Shown here: in pieces, positions 1-10,870 of the stretch | How the letters are laid out: the number at the start of each line of letters is the position of its first letter | Numbering within the stretch: position 1 is the stretch's first letter | Assembly (NCBI GenBank): GCA_032622095.1 | Contig: CP136064.1 | Coordinates: forward strand, 147,810,864 to 147,874,863 | Direction of reading: 5' to 3' | Length of the DNA: 64,000 bases | Source of the DNA: Siphonodentalium dalli | Lineage: Eukaryota; Mollusca; Scaphopoda; Gadilida; Siphonodentaliidae | Notes under the pieces: generated by a model | Told to the model about the DNA's origin: nothing | Seen by the model: only the letters and a program-made list of their open reading frames with translations | Databases searched by the model: none | Program-made: the position numbers and the translations under genes

Positions 1-790
1 AATCTACATTGAAATAAAGTTGGAAACCTAACATTGAATTTCGGGATATTCACTCAACGTCGAAATAACGTTGGAAATATAACGGTTAAAAATTTTGATG
101 TTCGCTCAACGTTGAATCAATGTTAAAATAACGTTGTAAACCTAACGTTGAATTTTCGGGACGTTGAATAAACGTTGAAATAATGTTGGAAACCATTAAA
201 TTTCTGGACGTTATCTTAAATAGAATCAACATTAAATAACGTTGGAAACCAAACGTTTCATTTTGTGACATTATCTTAACGTTGAACCAATGATGGGATA
301 ACGTTGGATCCCTACGTTCATCCAACATAAAGTCAACCGTTGGCTCAATGTTGATTAAACATTGAAACAACGTTCGGATAACATTGGCGATTGGTCCAGT
401 TTGCAATGTGGACGTAATCGTAGAATAAACTGTTGAGTCAACATTGATCCAACGTTGGAAACCTAACGATGAAAACTGAATATTACATTTTGGGACGTTG
501 GTTAATAAAAGTTATGTTTAGCATCATCCAGGATTCTGATAATTAAGATAAGGTCATGATATGGGAGACTCGCATATATAAGAGAATGCATTGGCACAGA
601 GTTTTTGCAAGATTTCAGGAAGCTCCAGTCATGGAAGTGTTAACGTTGAATCAACATAATATTAAATTTTCGGACGTTCGGTCAATGTTGAATCAATGTT
701 GGAATAATGTCTTAATTCCATTGTTGAATTTTGGAATGTTCAATCAGCATTGGAATACAAAATGTTCAATTTTTGGAGTAACTTTTAGGG
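1..790. repeat. AACGTT-type degenerate minisatellite
   Basis: The sequence is built from imperfect copies of a motif with AACGTTGGAAA and AACGTTGA cores, spaced about 20-30 bases apart. AACGTT is its own reverse complement, so the array reads alike on both strands. The same motif returns at 17.6-18.2 and 19.3-19.9 kb. The left end is cut by the window edge. The short open frames here are by-products of the repeat, not genes. Confidence 0.85.
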
Positions 791-1362
791 ATATTCAGTT
801 ACTAGTACCATACTGCGTACATGTGCATGTATGTTATAAAGCAGAAACTAGACTAACAGAAACACTTCAAAGACTCGTTGATAGGGAAGTTCAGCTAATA
901 AGTTCAACAAAGAGCCAAATTTACCGGATTCATAATCACCAACAAATGAATTAATGGAAATCAAGTAACTAACTACTCATCAGCGAGTTAGTATTTTTCA
1001 GAGGGTTAATAAGTCATATAAAAGTTTAGGCATCAATTGAAACTTTCGTCACATTCCAAGGATGGGTCAATAAGTAAATTAACCATTTTATGACAGGAGC
1101 TGCGCTGCTGCAGCATTAGAAATCCTAAGCCAGTGCATTCTCTTATGCATATGCGAGTATCCAATAGGAAGCATTGCATATGCATGTATAATGTATTTAT
1201 AAGAGAATGAACTGGCTTATAAGGTCAAGGTAAATATTGTAAGGTCAATGTATTCTTTTATATATGATAGACTGCCTATGGGAGACTCACCTTTATAAGA
1301 GAATGTATTAGTACCGGGTTATCACACAATTTAAGGAAGCTCCAGTCATTGAGGGGTTACAG
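562..1362 (+). repeat. Direct repeat pair of about 85 bp (562-648 and 1278-1362)
   Basis: Both copies begin GGGAGACTC, run through TATAAGAGAATG, and end in AAGGAAGCTCCAGTCAT followed by a GGTTA/GTTAA-type stretch. They differ at scattered positions. A shorter, related AAGAGAATGAACTGGC segment lies at about 1201. I recognise no coding content; this looks like part of a dispersed non-coding repeat. Confidence 0.6.
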
Positions 1363-2199
1363 TATATGGACTCTATTTTAAATTATACTCTAAAATACAT
1401 AATGGAAGCTTAATAACTTTTACAATAAATTTTTCAACTTCAACACTTATAAGCGCTATTACGGTACTAAAACATTTATTCTATATTTAAAAGCATATTA
1501 TGTTTTATATATATATATTTTTTAATGAATTTAATGACAGAAATCCTTTTCCACATTTAGTGGAATTTAGGTAGCAGTAGCACCATAGAGTTTTGTGTAT
1601 AGTATTCTCAGAATTTATCTCACTAGTCCACACACATTGACTGGAATAAACTGTTTACATTTAAATTTACATGTTGTTATATATTCATAAACAATCACAT
1701 TATTCACTCCAGAATATCCAGATGTTATCCATGTGGATAATACATATCACATATCAATCTTGAAGCATATTATCAATGGGCTATTGAATTCTGTCAGATA
1801 ACCAAAGTGTTGACATCTTAACATTTCTCACACTTTTACTAGTGCATGTACTGATACTGACACACATACTTGTCCTTAATTCACAGCATCAGGGAATATC
1901 ACAGTCATTAATTCATACAAAATTCCATGCACCAATCCAGATTTCCAAGAATCTATATCCTCCTGCCAATTGACCTTGTTTACTTCTTGAAATTAGATTT
2001 ACCATATCCATCAATAACATATCTGCTTACAATGAACAGTTGTAAACTCTTTTCAGCTATCAATGGTCTCCTCTGAACAATTCAATAGTCACACCGAACC
2101 AGTTATCATTAAGAGTTTCATGACTTATGCTTGCTCCATCTGGCTCTATCACACTTTACCTGGATTATAAATTGAAAGGTGTTTTGGACTTGGACGGTT
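1363..2199. other. AT-rich interval without recognisable gene
   Basis: I see no open frame with family resemblance, no RNA gene and no clear repeat in this stretch. It is AT-rich unique-looking DNA with a short TA run near 1510. Confidence 0.6.
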
Positions 2200-2295
2200 G
2201 ACCAAGTCTTCTCGGTCCACAAACAGCTTGGGATATCAGTAGTTGCATCACCCCAACTGATATCCCAAGCTGTTGTGAACCGAGAAGACTTGGTC
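2200..2295. repeat. Near-perfect hairpin (about 45-bp arms)
   Basis: The left arm (2200-2245) and right arm (2254-2295) are reverse complements with very few mismatches. They contain ACCAAGTCTTCTCGG and its complement and GGGATATCAG and its complement, with an 8-base loop. It resembles a small fold-back element or its remnant. No coding sequence is associated. Confidence 0.8.
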
Positions 2296-2569
2296 TAGGC
2301 AGGGACGTGGCTAGAGGGTCTCCGTTGGGGTGTCCACCTTGGGAAATTCCAACTGCACCCCCTTGAATCAGAATCAGACCAAACACAAGTTTTGTATAAT
2401 TCCACCCCTTGCACCTTAGTGCTCAGGCCTAATATCCTATGTATTCATAAACCATGGTTCTATATACCCGGTATGAGAACATTAAGATATATTTTAACCT
2501 AAAATTGCATAAATCCTAACATCCAGTGGTATATAACTCCAGACAAATGCACACGGCTACGGACAAGAG

Positions 2570-3165
2570 ACCAGGCCACACCGGGCCGACCATGCATGGT
2601 TTTTCGGTCCGGTTGTGTGAGAAAATTTACAAAAAAATCGCAAATCCTAGCATCTAGACTGAAGCTTTCCTACTGTTGGAAATTTCAAACCTCATACTCC
2701 CCCTCAGGTTGGAAAATGTTTCCAACTGATGACCATTTCAATCCACAAGTGACTAAATGTAGTAAAATATTGTTTTCTTAAACTAATTAGCAGTTTTGTA
2801 TTGGCCGCGGGGGAGGGACAATGACACGCCGGGCCGACCATGGTTCGGTTGGTGTGCGAATTTTTTAAAATCTGAACAAGAAAATCGCAAAATCCTAGAA
2901 TCTAGACTAGCCTCAATCCTTCCTAGAGTTGGAAATTTCAAAACTGATGACAATTCCAATGACAATTGACCAAATGTATGACAATATTGTTTTCTCAAAT
3001 TAACTAGCAGTTTTTGACTGGCCACGGGCACAAGCTTTCCAAGTGTTGGAAATTTCCAACCGTCACCCCCCTAAGGTTGGAAAATTTCCAACTGATGACC
3101 ATTTCAATCCAAAATTTTGACTAAAAATAGGAAAATATGCAAATATTGGTCCAAAAACAATTAAT
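2570..3165 (+). repeat. Degenerate tandem duplication, unit about 240 bp
   Basis: Two diverged copies (about 2575-2810 and 2815-3030) share GGGCCGACCATG, AAAATCGCAAA, TCTAGACT and GTTGGAAATTTC blocks in the same order. A partial third copy (3030-3165) repeats GTTGGAAATTTCCAAC and TGATGACCATTTCAATCC. The units contain the palindrome TTGGAAATTTCCAA. No gene is supported. Confidence 0.65.
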
Positions 3166-3239
3166 TCCCCCCAATAGATTGTTTGAAAATCAAACTTCAA
3201 GAACATTTTCAACCTATTGTTTTGTGAAACTTCCAGCTA

Positions 3240-4620
3240 ATGTTTTGGCAGGTATGAAATGTTCAGTCATTTGACCAGATGACTGAAATTCACTGCCCTG
3301 AATTTGACAGTTTGCCTAAATGGGAATTTTATTTGTAGTCAATATGTCAACTTGGCCAAATGACTGAATGTTATTTTAGTTAATTGGCCAAATGACTGAA
3401 AATCATTGACCTGAATTTGACAGTTTGCCTTATTGGGAATTTTATTTTTAGGCAATGTGTCAATTATGTATAAATATTACTGTTTTTGTTTTGTTGATGA
3501 AGGAAGTGTCACTGTGAACAGATCACACAAATTGACTACTTATAAGCAAGCCCATTACCTAATATTGAGCTGTCAAAAAATTATTAAATACAGTTCAGTC
3601 ATTTAAGAAAAGTGCATTGACTGTCAGCGAAAACGTGTTCGACCAATGATAAAGGGTGTGGTTGTTAGGCCGATCTTCTCTAAAGAGTTCTCCGCTCGTA
3701 GTCAAGTTGACCTCATCGATATGCAGTCGCTACCGCATGGTTCTTTCAAATGGATTATGGTGTATCAGGACCATCTGACAAAGTTCTGTGTTATCCACTC
3801 ACTGACATCAAAACGAGCTGCTGACGTTGACTACCATCTCTTGGACATATTTCTGTTATTCGGTGCGCCACATATTATACAGATCGACAACGATTAAGAA
3901 TTCACAGCTCAAATCATTTCTGATTTGAAGGAGTTGTGGCCATTCCATCTGTTGACAGTGGACGTGATGACCCAAGAAACATTTTAAGTGTTATCACAGC
4001 TGTAGAAAATGGACAATATACCATCGGTTGCCCTTCAGGTATTCTGAAGGGAAAATACAGTCGACACAGTCGGCTTCTGAGTGAATCGGACATCAACGGT
4101 AATAGCAGTGTGTCCCTTCGACAAGCCAACAACAAAGAGTCTCAACACGGTGGTCAGGATTTCGTGAAGTGCACTTGCAATGGACCTAAGAGATGTAAGA
4201 ATAAGCGACGTGCTTGTTTCAAGAATGTTTTAGGTAATAGTAGATGTCACAAAAGTGTCAATTGTTCTAATAAATGATAATAGTATGTCACATAAGCATG
4301 TTGTGTTATAAATTTTGTGTTGCATGTTTTTATTATTCATTTTTGTTATAATAAACATAAATAAATATGAAATATCGTTCAGTTATTTTAAAAAACACCC
4401 ATAAATACTTCAGTCATTTGGCCATATGACTGGTGGTCAATTTCAGTCATCAGGCCAAATGACTGAAAATTTAGGCAATTGGCCAAATGACTGGCGGCCA
4501 CAGGCATTTCACCAAATGACTGAAAATTTTAGGCATTTGGCCAAATGACTGATTTGACATATTGACTGTAACATATATAAATTCCCTAATGTTTATTTTA
4601 AAAAGCATATAAAATTGTTA
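3240..4620 (+). mobile_element. Integrase-bearing DNA transposon remnant flanked by palindromic minisatellites
   Basis: Both flanks carry arrays of CAGTCATTTGGCCAAATGACTG, itself a palindrome: 3262-3440 on the left and 4410-4560 on the right, with AATATGTCAA/TTGACATATT blocks in inverted orientation. Between them lies a broken integrase gene. The layout suggests a Ginger/KRAB-A-integrase type element whose terminal inverted repeats are made of this motif. The exact ends and target duplication could not be fixed by eye. Confidence 0.55.
3607..4277 (+). pseudogene. KRAB-A/Ginger-type DDE integrase, internally deleted
   Basis: The frame opens after a TAA at 3604 and shows the CxxC end of a zinc-binding domain (3613-3624). 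The first half of an rve integrase core follows (first catalytic Asp in VDLIDMQ near 3699-3720, second in IQIDND near 3880), ending at an in-frame TAA at 3895. The coding trace resumes at 3936 in a second frame, with the family's C-terminal RGDPRNI-like segment and a Cys-rich tail (about 4167-4270; CTCNGPKRC, RCHKSVNC). The region that should carry the catalytic Glu is missing, so this is a deletion derivative that cannot be active. The family is known as transposon-derived integrases also found domesticated in vertebrates; the exact family name is inference. Confidence 0.75.
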
Positions 4621-6230
4621 AATCTGTCATCTGCAACGTTGTTTTACGCTAAAATTCATTTGGGAGGAAGTTGTTGTGAAGTGCGTAGTGCGATATATAT
4701 ATAAGTCACCCTGAAGATCCATATGAAGTTTGGTGACGATAGGATGAGAGATGTGACATGTAGGGTGCGCCAAATAGTCCAGTGAATTTATGAGAAAAAA
4801 GTGGCAAACCTCAAACTAATAGCAACACAATGTTTCTAATCAGGAATAAGTCTACTAATCCATTATAAACAACATACTCTTGGGCTCCAAACAAACATGC
4901 ATGCATTTATTATTTTCTTGGGAAATTTCCCCCCTGCACACATCTTATTTGGGTCTGCACGTTTATTAATTTTGAGGATATTAACATTGAAATCAGCACA
5001 AACTTAAGATTTCTATTTGATTCTGATATCAAAATGATGAGCTTATAACTTTATACATGCACATATTCAAGCATATGGCATACTATTACTGTAATGTAAT
5101 TACCTCTCGGATCATTACGTTCAATGTTATGCCATTGAATTCTTTGTCATATCACGGAAATAGGATAGCTATCAAATTTATCGTCTCAAATAATTATTTA
5201 CAATGCATCAAATTTTATGTGTTTCATATCGTTACATGTTACATATAGTATCAAATACTTTATAAGCATACTTCGTGTCATTTCATACGCTTCCGTAATA
5301 TTTACATATTTTCAATATTGCATTTTGCAGAGTTTTGTCAATTCGCGAGCGCAGGGAATTGTCAAAACTCTAAGTCATAATTTGTGCTCAAATTACTCAT
5401 TTCATAATTCGCCTCACCTTTTCACCCCTAGTTCTCCGTAATTATCATTATTCACCACATCGGCGCGTTCTATTCACATTTCATGACATTTGTGTAGTTT
5501 TGTGTGTTTAGATAAATTCACTTTTGCAAGTTTTTCGCAACCATCAAAATAGTCACGTCACGCCATTTTAGAGCACGCGGCAGGTATCGGCGCAATAAAA
5601 AAATAATTCATAGCAGACGTATATTGCCATTGGTATATTAAATACATATTTCACTGCATCCCTTGGCATTATTATGTTCATCAATTATCGTTAATTGAAA
5701 TTGTTTGTTTTATAGAATACTTTCTATCAAGTTTATTTGATGTGTATTCAATTGTTTTGGGGGACTATTTGTGTTAGACCTGCGCACTCGGCGGTGCCAG
5801 GGAACACTGCGGTCTCAGATATGCTCTGTCAAAGAATGTGTATTGCAAATACACCTGTGATGGATTTTTATGGCAAATTCTCCAAACGATCCAAGGGGAT
5901 CGATTTTAAGAGGAGATTTCGCACTAAAAATCGATCCCTTTTGTTTTGCGATACAATTATCATAATTTATAACATATTAGTGTAAATTTCAACTTATAGT
6001 AAATTTAATTAACTTTTTCACCTCTTAAATTATTCGCACCTTTATGCACTAAGGGAACACTTTTGCACGTTGTATCGTTTTCCATCGTTTATCACATCGT
6101 TGGAAAGCTTGTATCGTCATGTAAAAATCGATCCCTTTAACTTTTAATAATTCGTATAACTATTAAAGTTATACACCTTTTTCTATAACTTTGGGGTTTC
6201 AAAACCTCAACTTTTCTTTTAAGTTTTGGA
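4621..6230. other. AT-rich interval without recognisable gene
   Basis: There are only short frames without family resemblance. An inverted pair (AAGGGGATCGATTTT at 5893 and its complement ending at 5951) forms a hairpin, and the AATCGATCCCTTT motif occurs again near 6125. I see nothing else. Confidence 0.55.
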
Positions 6231-6233
6231 ACT

Positions 6234-6300
6234 TGACAGCTTCGCGCGTTTTCATTGGTCAATTAGCTGTCAAGCTCCCGTCAAGTCCGCTATAAAAGAG
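6234..6300 (+). promoter_or_regulatory. Candidate RNA polymerase II promoter (CCAAT + TATA)
   Basis: A consensus TATAAAAG lies at 6291-6298. An inverted CCAAT box (ATTGG, 6254-6258) lies about 35 bases upstream, inside a GACAGCT...AGCTGTC dyad (6234-6278). A short 5' leader and an ATG follow at 6369. The spacing fits an animal core promoter. I cannot identify the gene it would drive, so this is a structural inference. Confidence 0.4.
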
Positions 6301-6368
6301 ATGCTCTCCACATATACCATTGTCTACCATCGTACATATTTTTTCAACCAATAAACTACAACAAGAAC

Positions 6369-6467
6369 ATGAAGATGATTTCACTTACGCCCGCGCCCTG
6401 GGAACCCATTCAAACTGGGGGAAGACGCAATCATTTCTATAACAGGCACTGCCCGCCACCAATATAA
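6369..6467 (+). CDS. Short ORF (32 aa) behind the candidate promoter, unrecognised
   Basis: This is the first ATG after the TATA box, about 75 bases downstream. The predicted peptide (starts MKMISLTPAPWEP, ends RHCPPPI) is rich in Pro and Arg and matches no family I know. Its local base composition is less AT-rich than the flanks. It could be a first exon, an upstream ORF or chance; no splice signals decide this. Confidence is low. Confidence 0.15.
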   Translation: MKMISLTPAPWEPIQTGGRRNHFYNRHCPPPI

Positions 6468-7008
6468 TTACAAATTCACTTTCAGAAGCTAGCGCTCATG
6501 TCATACACATTCCACTCACCTAACAACACCAACCAAGCGGGATCCGGCTTGAAAACCGACCCAGCACTAGCTTGGGGTGGGGTGCAGGAACTACAGACCG
6601 ATAAGTGGTCATAGCTCTCAACGAGTTAGGAACGACATATACCAAAATATGTTCGTCCCGCTTGCCGCTCTGACATTTCTTCGGGAGCAGGACGGCTCAC
6701 GGCTCAAGAACACACTGACATGAACTAAATGTATACATAATTTTAACAAAATAAAGAAATTACCCAAAAAATATATAAAACCAAAAAAAAATATATTGAA
6801 TGTAATCATATAATCATATATATCTCTGTACAAAACCATTCACATCGTCAACAATTAAAGTCTATCTTGTACATAATCTTCAGATTTACTTCACTTATCG
6901 GAACCCAAATAACTCTGCACATAAAATTGTCAGAGTCTTCACAGCAATACCGCAATACCGGCAACACAGCAATACCGGCGACGCTGGAAGTCTAAATACA
7001 GCTCCAAT
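6468..7008. other. Non-coding interval, partly A-rich
   Basis: It contains a GC-richer stretch (6540-6720), then an A-rich run with AAAAAATATATAAAACC (about 6770-6800). No gene, RNA or clear repeat is seen. Confidence 0.5.
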
Positions 7009-7269
7009 GTGAAAATAAAAACAACACGTTTCCGCATTGGTAATTTTGACGAAACCGTATGCGCAAATGACATTGAATATCATTTACACAAGAATGAAAT
7101 CGTGTTCTCTGTCATCAGATTGCACACTGATCAGTATGATATGCCATCTTATGCAACTATTAACGTCTTGGAAAGTCATGGCCATTATGTTGACCGACCT
7201 GATTTTTGGCCACAAAATATGGATTGCGAACATATTGGATCAGATGTTGGGCGCCGTGCGGATAGTTAA
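7009..7269 (+). pseudogene. LINE ORF1 protein C-terminus, fragment
   Basis: The 86-residue frame contains an RRM-like tail and a WPQNMDC segment near its end, resembling the C-termini of LINE ORF1 RNA-binding proteins. An overlapping frame (7037-7393) continues the trace by frameshift into the endonuclease start (LSWNVTGV). The upstream part of ORF1 is not recognisable. Assignment rests mainly on its position just before the endonuclease. Confidence 0.5.
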
Positions 7270-7333
7270 AGTAGATAACCCATTTATGAACTACACATCA
7301 ACTACTATGAATCGTTCTGACTTTCTGAACCTA

Positions 7334-8224
7334 CTGTCATGGAATGTTACTGGAGTAACATCTTCTGCTGGTTATCTCAAAAATATTTCTTAATAAACAA
7401 ACTGTCGACGTGATGGGTATTATAGTGAGCATTGGCTCACAGAGTCACGTGTTAATTTCTTGGATTTATTGTCGCCCTATTACAAACACCATACCGTCTG
7501 CGACACCGACACTAGTGAGCGTGCATCCTCTAATAAAGGTCGTCCAAAGGGAGGTGTCTCAATCATGTGGCACACTCGATTAAATAATCGTGTATCTGTT
7601 GTAGACATCACCGATGACCGATGTGTTGGTATTCAATTACAAATCAGTCGTAACGTTTTCGTATATATCATTCAAGTGTATCTTCCCTCCTCGAACTTAC
7701 CAATCGAGGCTCACAGCGAATCACTGCAAACCCTCGTCGACATTGTCGATGGTTTTCGGATTCTTGGTTCGGTAATCCTCATGGGAAATTTTAACGGTAA
7801 CCTCAATAAATCTGATGCAAGGAATAAAAGGTTCTCGAATTTCGTATCTGGAATGAAAAAGTTTTCTGTGATTGAAGAACAGCACAGCACATGCCATCTG
7901 AAGACTTTCGTTCATTCTACAGACGACGAAGCAATGTCCCCTGGCACCAACATAGACCATGTTTTATTGCTCGAGGAGAATAGGGCACTTCTATACTCCT
8001 CCCGTATATATGATGATTGTTCAATAAATGTCTCAAATCATCGACCAATTGAGTTGACGTTAAATTTCCATGAACATATGGCAGATCAGTCGCAGTCTCA
8101 ATCAAACAAAAGCATCAAATATAAATGGAAAAAAGTAGAATCCGATGAGAACTTGAGACAATTGTACCAAACTACATTAGCATCATATCTGCCAAAATCC
8201 GACATTACATTCTCTTTCTCTTGA
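7334..8224 (+). pseudogene. LINE ORF2 endonuclease domain (APE type), inactive
   Basis: The start motif LSWNV is seen at 7334, frame breaks follow near 7390, and a long frame runs 7460-8224 (254 aa). It shows the family blocks GGVSIMW, YLPSS, a GDFN-like motif read here as GNFN (around 7786), NIDHVLL, and the terminal SDH-type motif read as SNH (around 8035). In this superfamily these Asp residues take part in metal-dependent cleavage, so two key positions appear changed to Asn. The domain nicks target DNA in active elements; this copy should not. Confidence 0.75.
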
Positions 8225-8225
8225 C

Positions 8226-9250
8226 GCATATTATGTAAATATAGTTGAAGCATTGCAAATTACCGCAAGATTAATAGTCCCTCTATCAGTGTATTCACAT
8301 CACTTAAAACCGTTTTGGAGTGATAATTTGAACTCCCTCCATAAAATCCTGGAGAACTTGCGCTCGAGATGGATAACACAAGGCCGTCCGCGCGAAGGCC
8401 ACTCATCATATGCAGAGTATAAAACTGCCAAATGTAACTTTTGGCGCGAATTTCGCAAATTGTCCGAATCATACCTCAGTGAAGCCCACGCCGAAATCGA
8501 TAAGCATGCGGAACTCGATCAACAAATGTTGTATAAGCTATTCAATATGAAACGCCGGAATAGCAACCAACTTAACCCCTCGTCTTTTCTTTACGAAGGG
8601 AACTTATACAGAGGTCAAGTGGACATTGCTGAAGCCTGTGCATCCTATTTCGAAAACATTTACTCACCACTATATTCACCAATGGTATCTTCCCTTCTAA
8701 ATATGCAAGGAAAACTCTGGTTCGCGATAAAATTCTTGCTTATGAAAATGCCATATGGAAATCAACCAAGTTATCAGATCAAGAATTGGCAATATTTTCT
8801 CATTTCCACAACTCTCTAGATATGTCTCCACTGTGGCATGCGTGTAAATCTCATCCATCAGAGAAATATATCTTCCTGCTTATTGCCCGTTTGGTGGCAC
8901 ACACCGCCTATAGGGACATATGTAAATGCCACAAATGTGGACTGGTATATGAATGTCTTGTACAACATGTATTTTGTGACTGTGTAACTCTTGCTGATGT
9001 AAGGAATATCGTATGGTTTGATATTATTGACCAATTCGGCACCGAAACATTCTTTTTTCTTGATAACCTAGATCCTTATCAACTATTGGGTTGCTATCTC
9101 GACCAACCGCCGTTAGAAGTTCCTGGTGTGCTCCATACCGACGAATTAGTCGTGTTTAGCAGCAAATATTTGGAAATTCTACCATCTAGATACCTGTTAA
9201 TACCGCTCTGTAAATTAATACAAGGTCACCGGAACTTAACAAACCTTTGA
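8226..9250 (+). pseudogene. LINE ORF2 linker joined to C-terminal Cys/His domain (RT core deleted)
   Basis: Residues encoded at 8253-8690 match the linker between endonuclease and reverse transcriptase (SYAEYKTAKCNFWR, FENIYSP). Immediately after, in changing frames, comes the C-terminal region with CKCHKCGL...HVFCDC (about 8925-8985), a zinc-knuckle-like pattern of LINE ORF2 ends. None of the reverse-transcriptase motifs lies between, so about 500 residues of the usual protein are gone. The final frame ends at 9250. Confidence 0.7.
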
Positions 9251-9304
9251 TATTTGATTAAATCGTTCTGAGTATATACGACCAACCATACAATTGAGAC
9301 TGTA

Positions 9305-9327
9305 CACATATATATATATATATATAC
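9305..9327. repeat. (TA)n microsatellite
   Basis: This is a run of alternating TA just 3' of the LINE remnant. It may be part of the element's tail or simple slippage. Confidence 0.7.
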
Positions 9328-9655
9328 CACTGTCGTCTGACTTTGCTTATTTCATAAACTAATATGTGTTCTCTCTTTCATATATCCTTTGTAAATATGT
9401 TATACATGTATGTAATATTTCTGTTAATCTTCGATCTCGGAGGATAATTAAAGAAAATATATCAATAAGTGTTTATAAATGATAGACAAAAAACAGACAA
9501 TAATACTTTCGGCTGTAAAAAAAACATGATATATATTGGTATTTAGTTGTGTTATGTGTACAAAAGAACATATATATTGGATTGATACCTGGTTTCAGTT
9601 CTTGAATTGATGGTATATGGTTATATGTCAAAATAGTTTTCATTGCTTTATCGGG

Positions 9656-10870
9656 CTATTTGTTTAAAGCTTTTGTCAAAGTGCCCCATTCCTCCTGAAA
9701 ATTCAACAGTCTATCGTCTCTCAAAGTACTGATCTTTTCCACATGAGTTCGGTTCACTAATTCATTCAAAAAAGCTTTTAAAGATAATTCAATGGGGTCG
9801 AATTTCGTTTTATAAATATAGTATTTTAAAATAATGTTTCTTATATTGGCACCCTTTTCCGGCGAGACACCAAATAAGATATTACATTTTGTAAGTTGGA
9901 TATTTAGTATGTTGGTGTTTATCCAGCATTGTACTGTTCTTAAGAAATATGATACTACAGGACAGTCAAAACATATGCGGGAAATGGATTCTATCATATG
10001 ACATCTGTTACAGTCACTGTCGCTAGTAATTTTCATCTTCTGTAGTAATTGTTTGGTCGCCAGAATTATAGTATGTATGCGGAACTGGAACCATCGCAAC
10101 CTGGTGTCAGAAAGTGATTTAAACGGCAGTGCGAATGTATATATCCATGGTACTTGAGAATTGTTATGTCCAAGTTCTAATGCCCGTTTCTGTATTGAGG
10201 AAGGTTTTGTCAATTTATCCGATATGAGAATGTCATAAAAATCTGTGCAACCCCGTATACTTTTTAGAAGCAATGATAACTGCCCGGGAATCAGGGGAGT
10301 TTGTTGTTTTGATAGTCTTTGGTCAAGCATATGCGACAGGTTGATCAAATGTTTATTGATACTATGGATTGTAATAAAGTTTGTCGATATATCATACATT
10401 TCTTTCATCCTAGCTACAGTTGGGAGTTCACTGTTGTCTGAAATAAGGTCATTCACAAATATCACGCCTTTGCGCTTCCATTCATGTATATCAATTGAGT
10501 ATTGGTTTATGTTAATATTATCGTTGTTCCCTAAAGTATTTGAGATTAGATGTGTGAATTTTCACTGGGTAGCTTCTTGAGTAAGTTTTTCCAAGCCGCT
10601 ATGACGTCACACCAAAATGGGTTTATGATTGTATCCTTGATCGATTCCAGGTATTTTGCACCGTATGTGAGAAATAGTGGATCAGATCATATTTCGGGGC
10701 CAATACTTATCCATGTTGCGTGTTTTGTGGTAAATCTCCTGAGCCAGGTTATTTTTAGAGCTTATAATGGCGAACTTGATCAATTTTGTGCAATAACGTT
10801 GTCAAAATTTTGTAAAATACTCCATTTATGGCTTTTCAAGGATGTGTATAAAAACCTCCATTTCATAAGT
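9656..10870 (-). pseudogene. L1/Tx1-like LINE, ORF2 3' part
   Basis: A 269-residue minus-strand frame (10465 to 9656) carries the post-RT region of L1/Tx1-type ORF2. It includes LRWFQFRIHTIILATK and a zf-RVT-like CNRCH...FDCPVVSYF cluster. Upstream on the same strand (about 10690-10770), another frame gives LKITWLRRF followed by a Trp-rich segment, a well-known ORF2 block. Frameshifts separate these pieces, and the reverse-transcriptase catalytic core is absent, so this is a 5'-truncated copy. It lies tail-to-tail with the preceding LINE and is a different lineage. Confidence 0.75.

Larger units (their letters stand above)
7009..9250 (+). mobile_element. LINE (non-LTR retrotransposon) with reverse transcriptase deleted
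   Basis: Successive plus-strand frames give an ORF1 C-terminus, an AP-type endonuclease, a linker, and a C-terminal Cys/His region, in the order typical of ORF1/ORF2 LINEs. The whole reverse-transcriptase core is missing: the linker (to about 8700) passes directly into the C-terminal domain. Several frameshifts and in-frame stops show that it is dead. A TA-rich stretch lies just 3'. The pieces are annotated separately. Confidence 0.8.

Noticed and set aside
1-790. Coding frames of 106 and 132 codons over the AACGTT array
   Set aside because: The peptides consist of translations of the repeat and show no family resemblance.
6530-6640. Possible tRNA-like or RNA gene in the GC-richer stretch
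   Set aside because: I could not fit A and B boxes or a cloverleaf, and no internal promoter consensus was seen.
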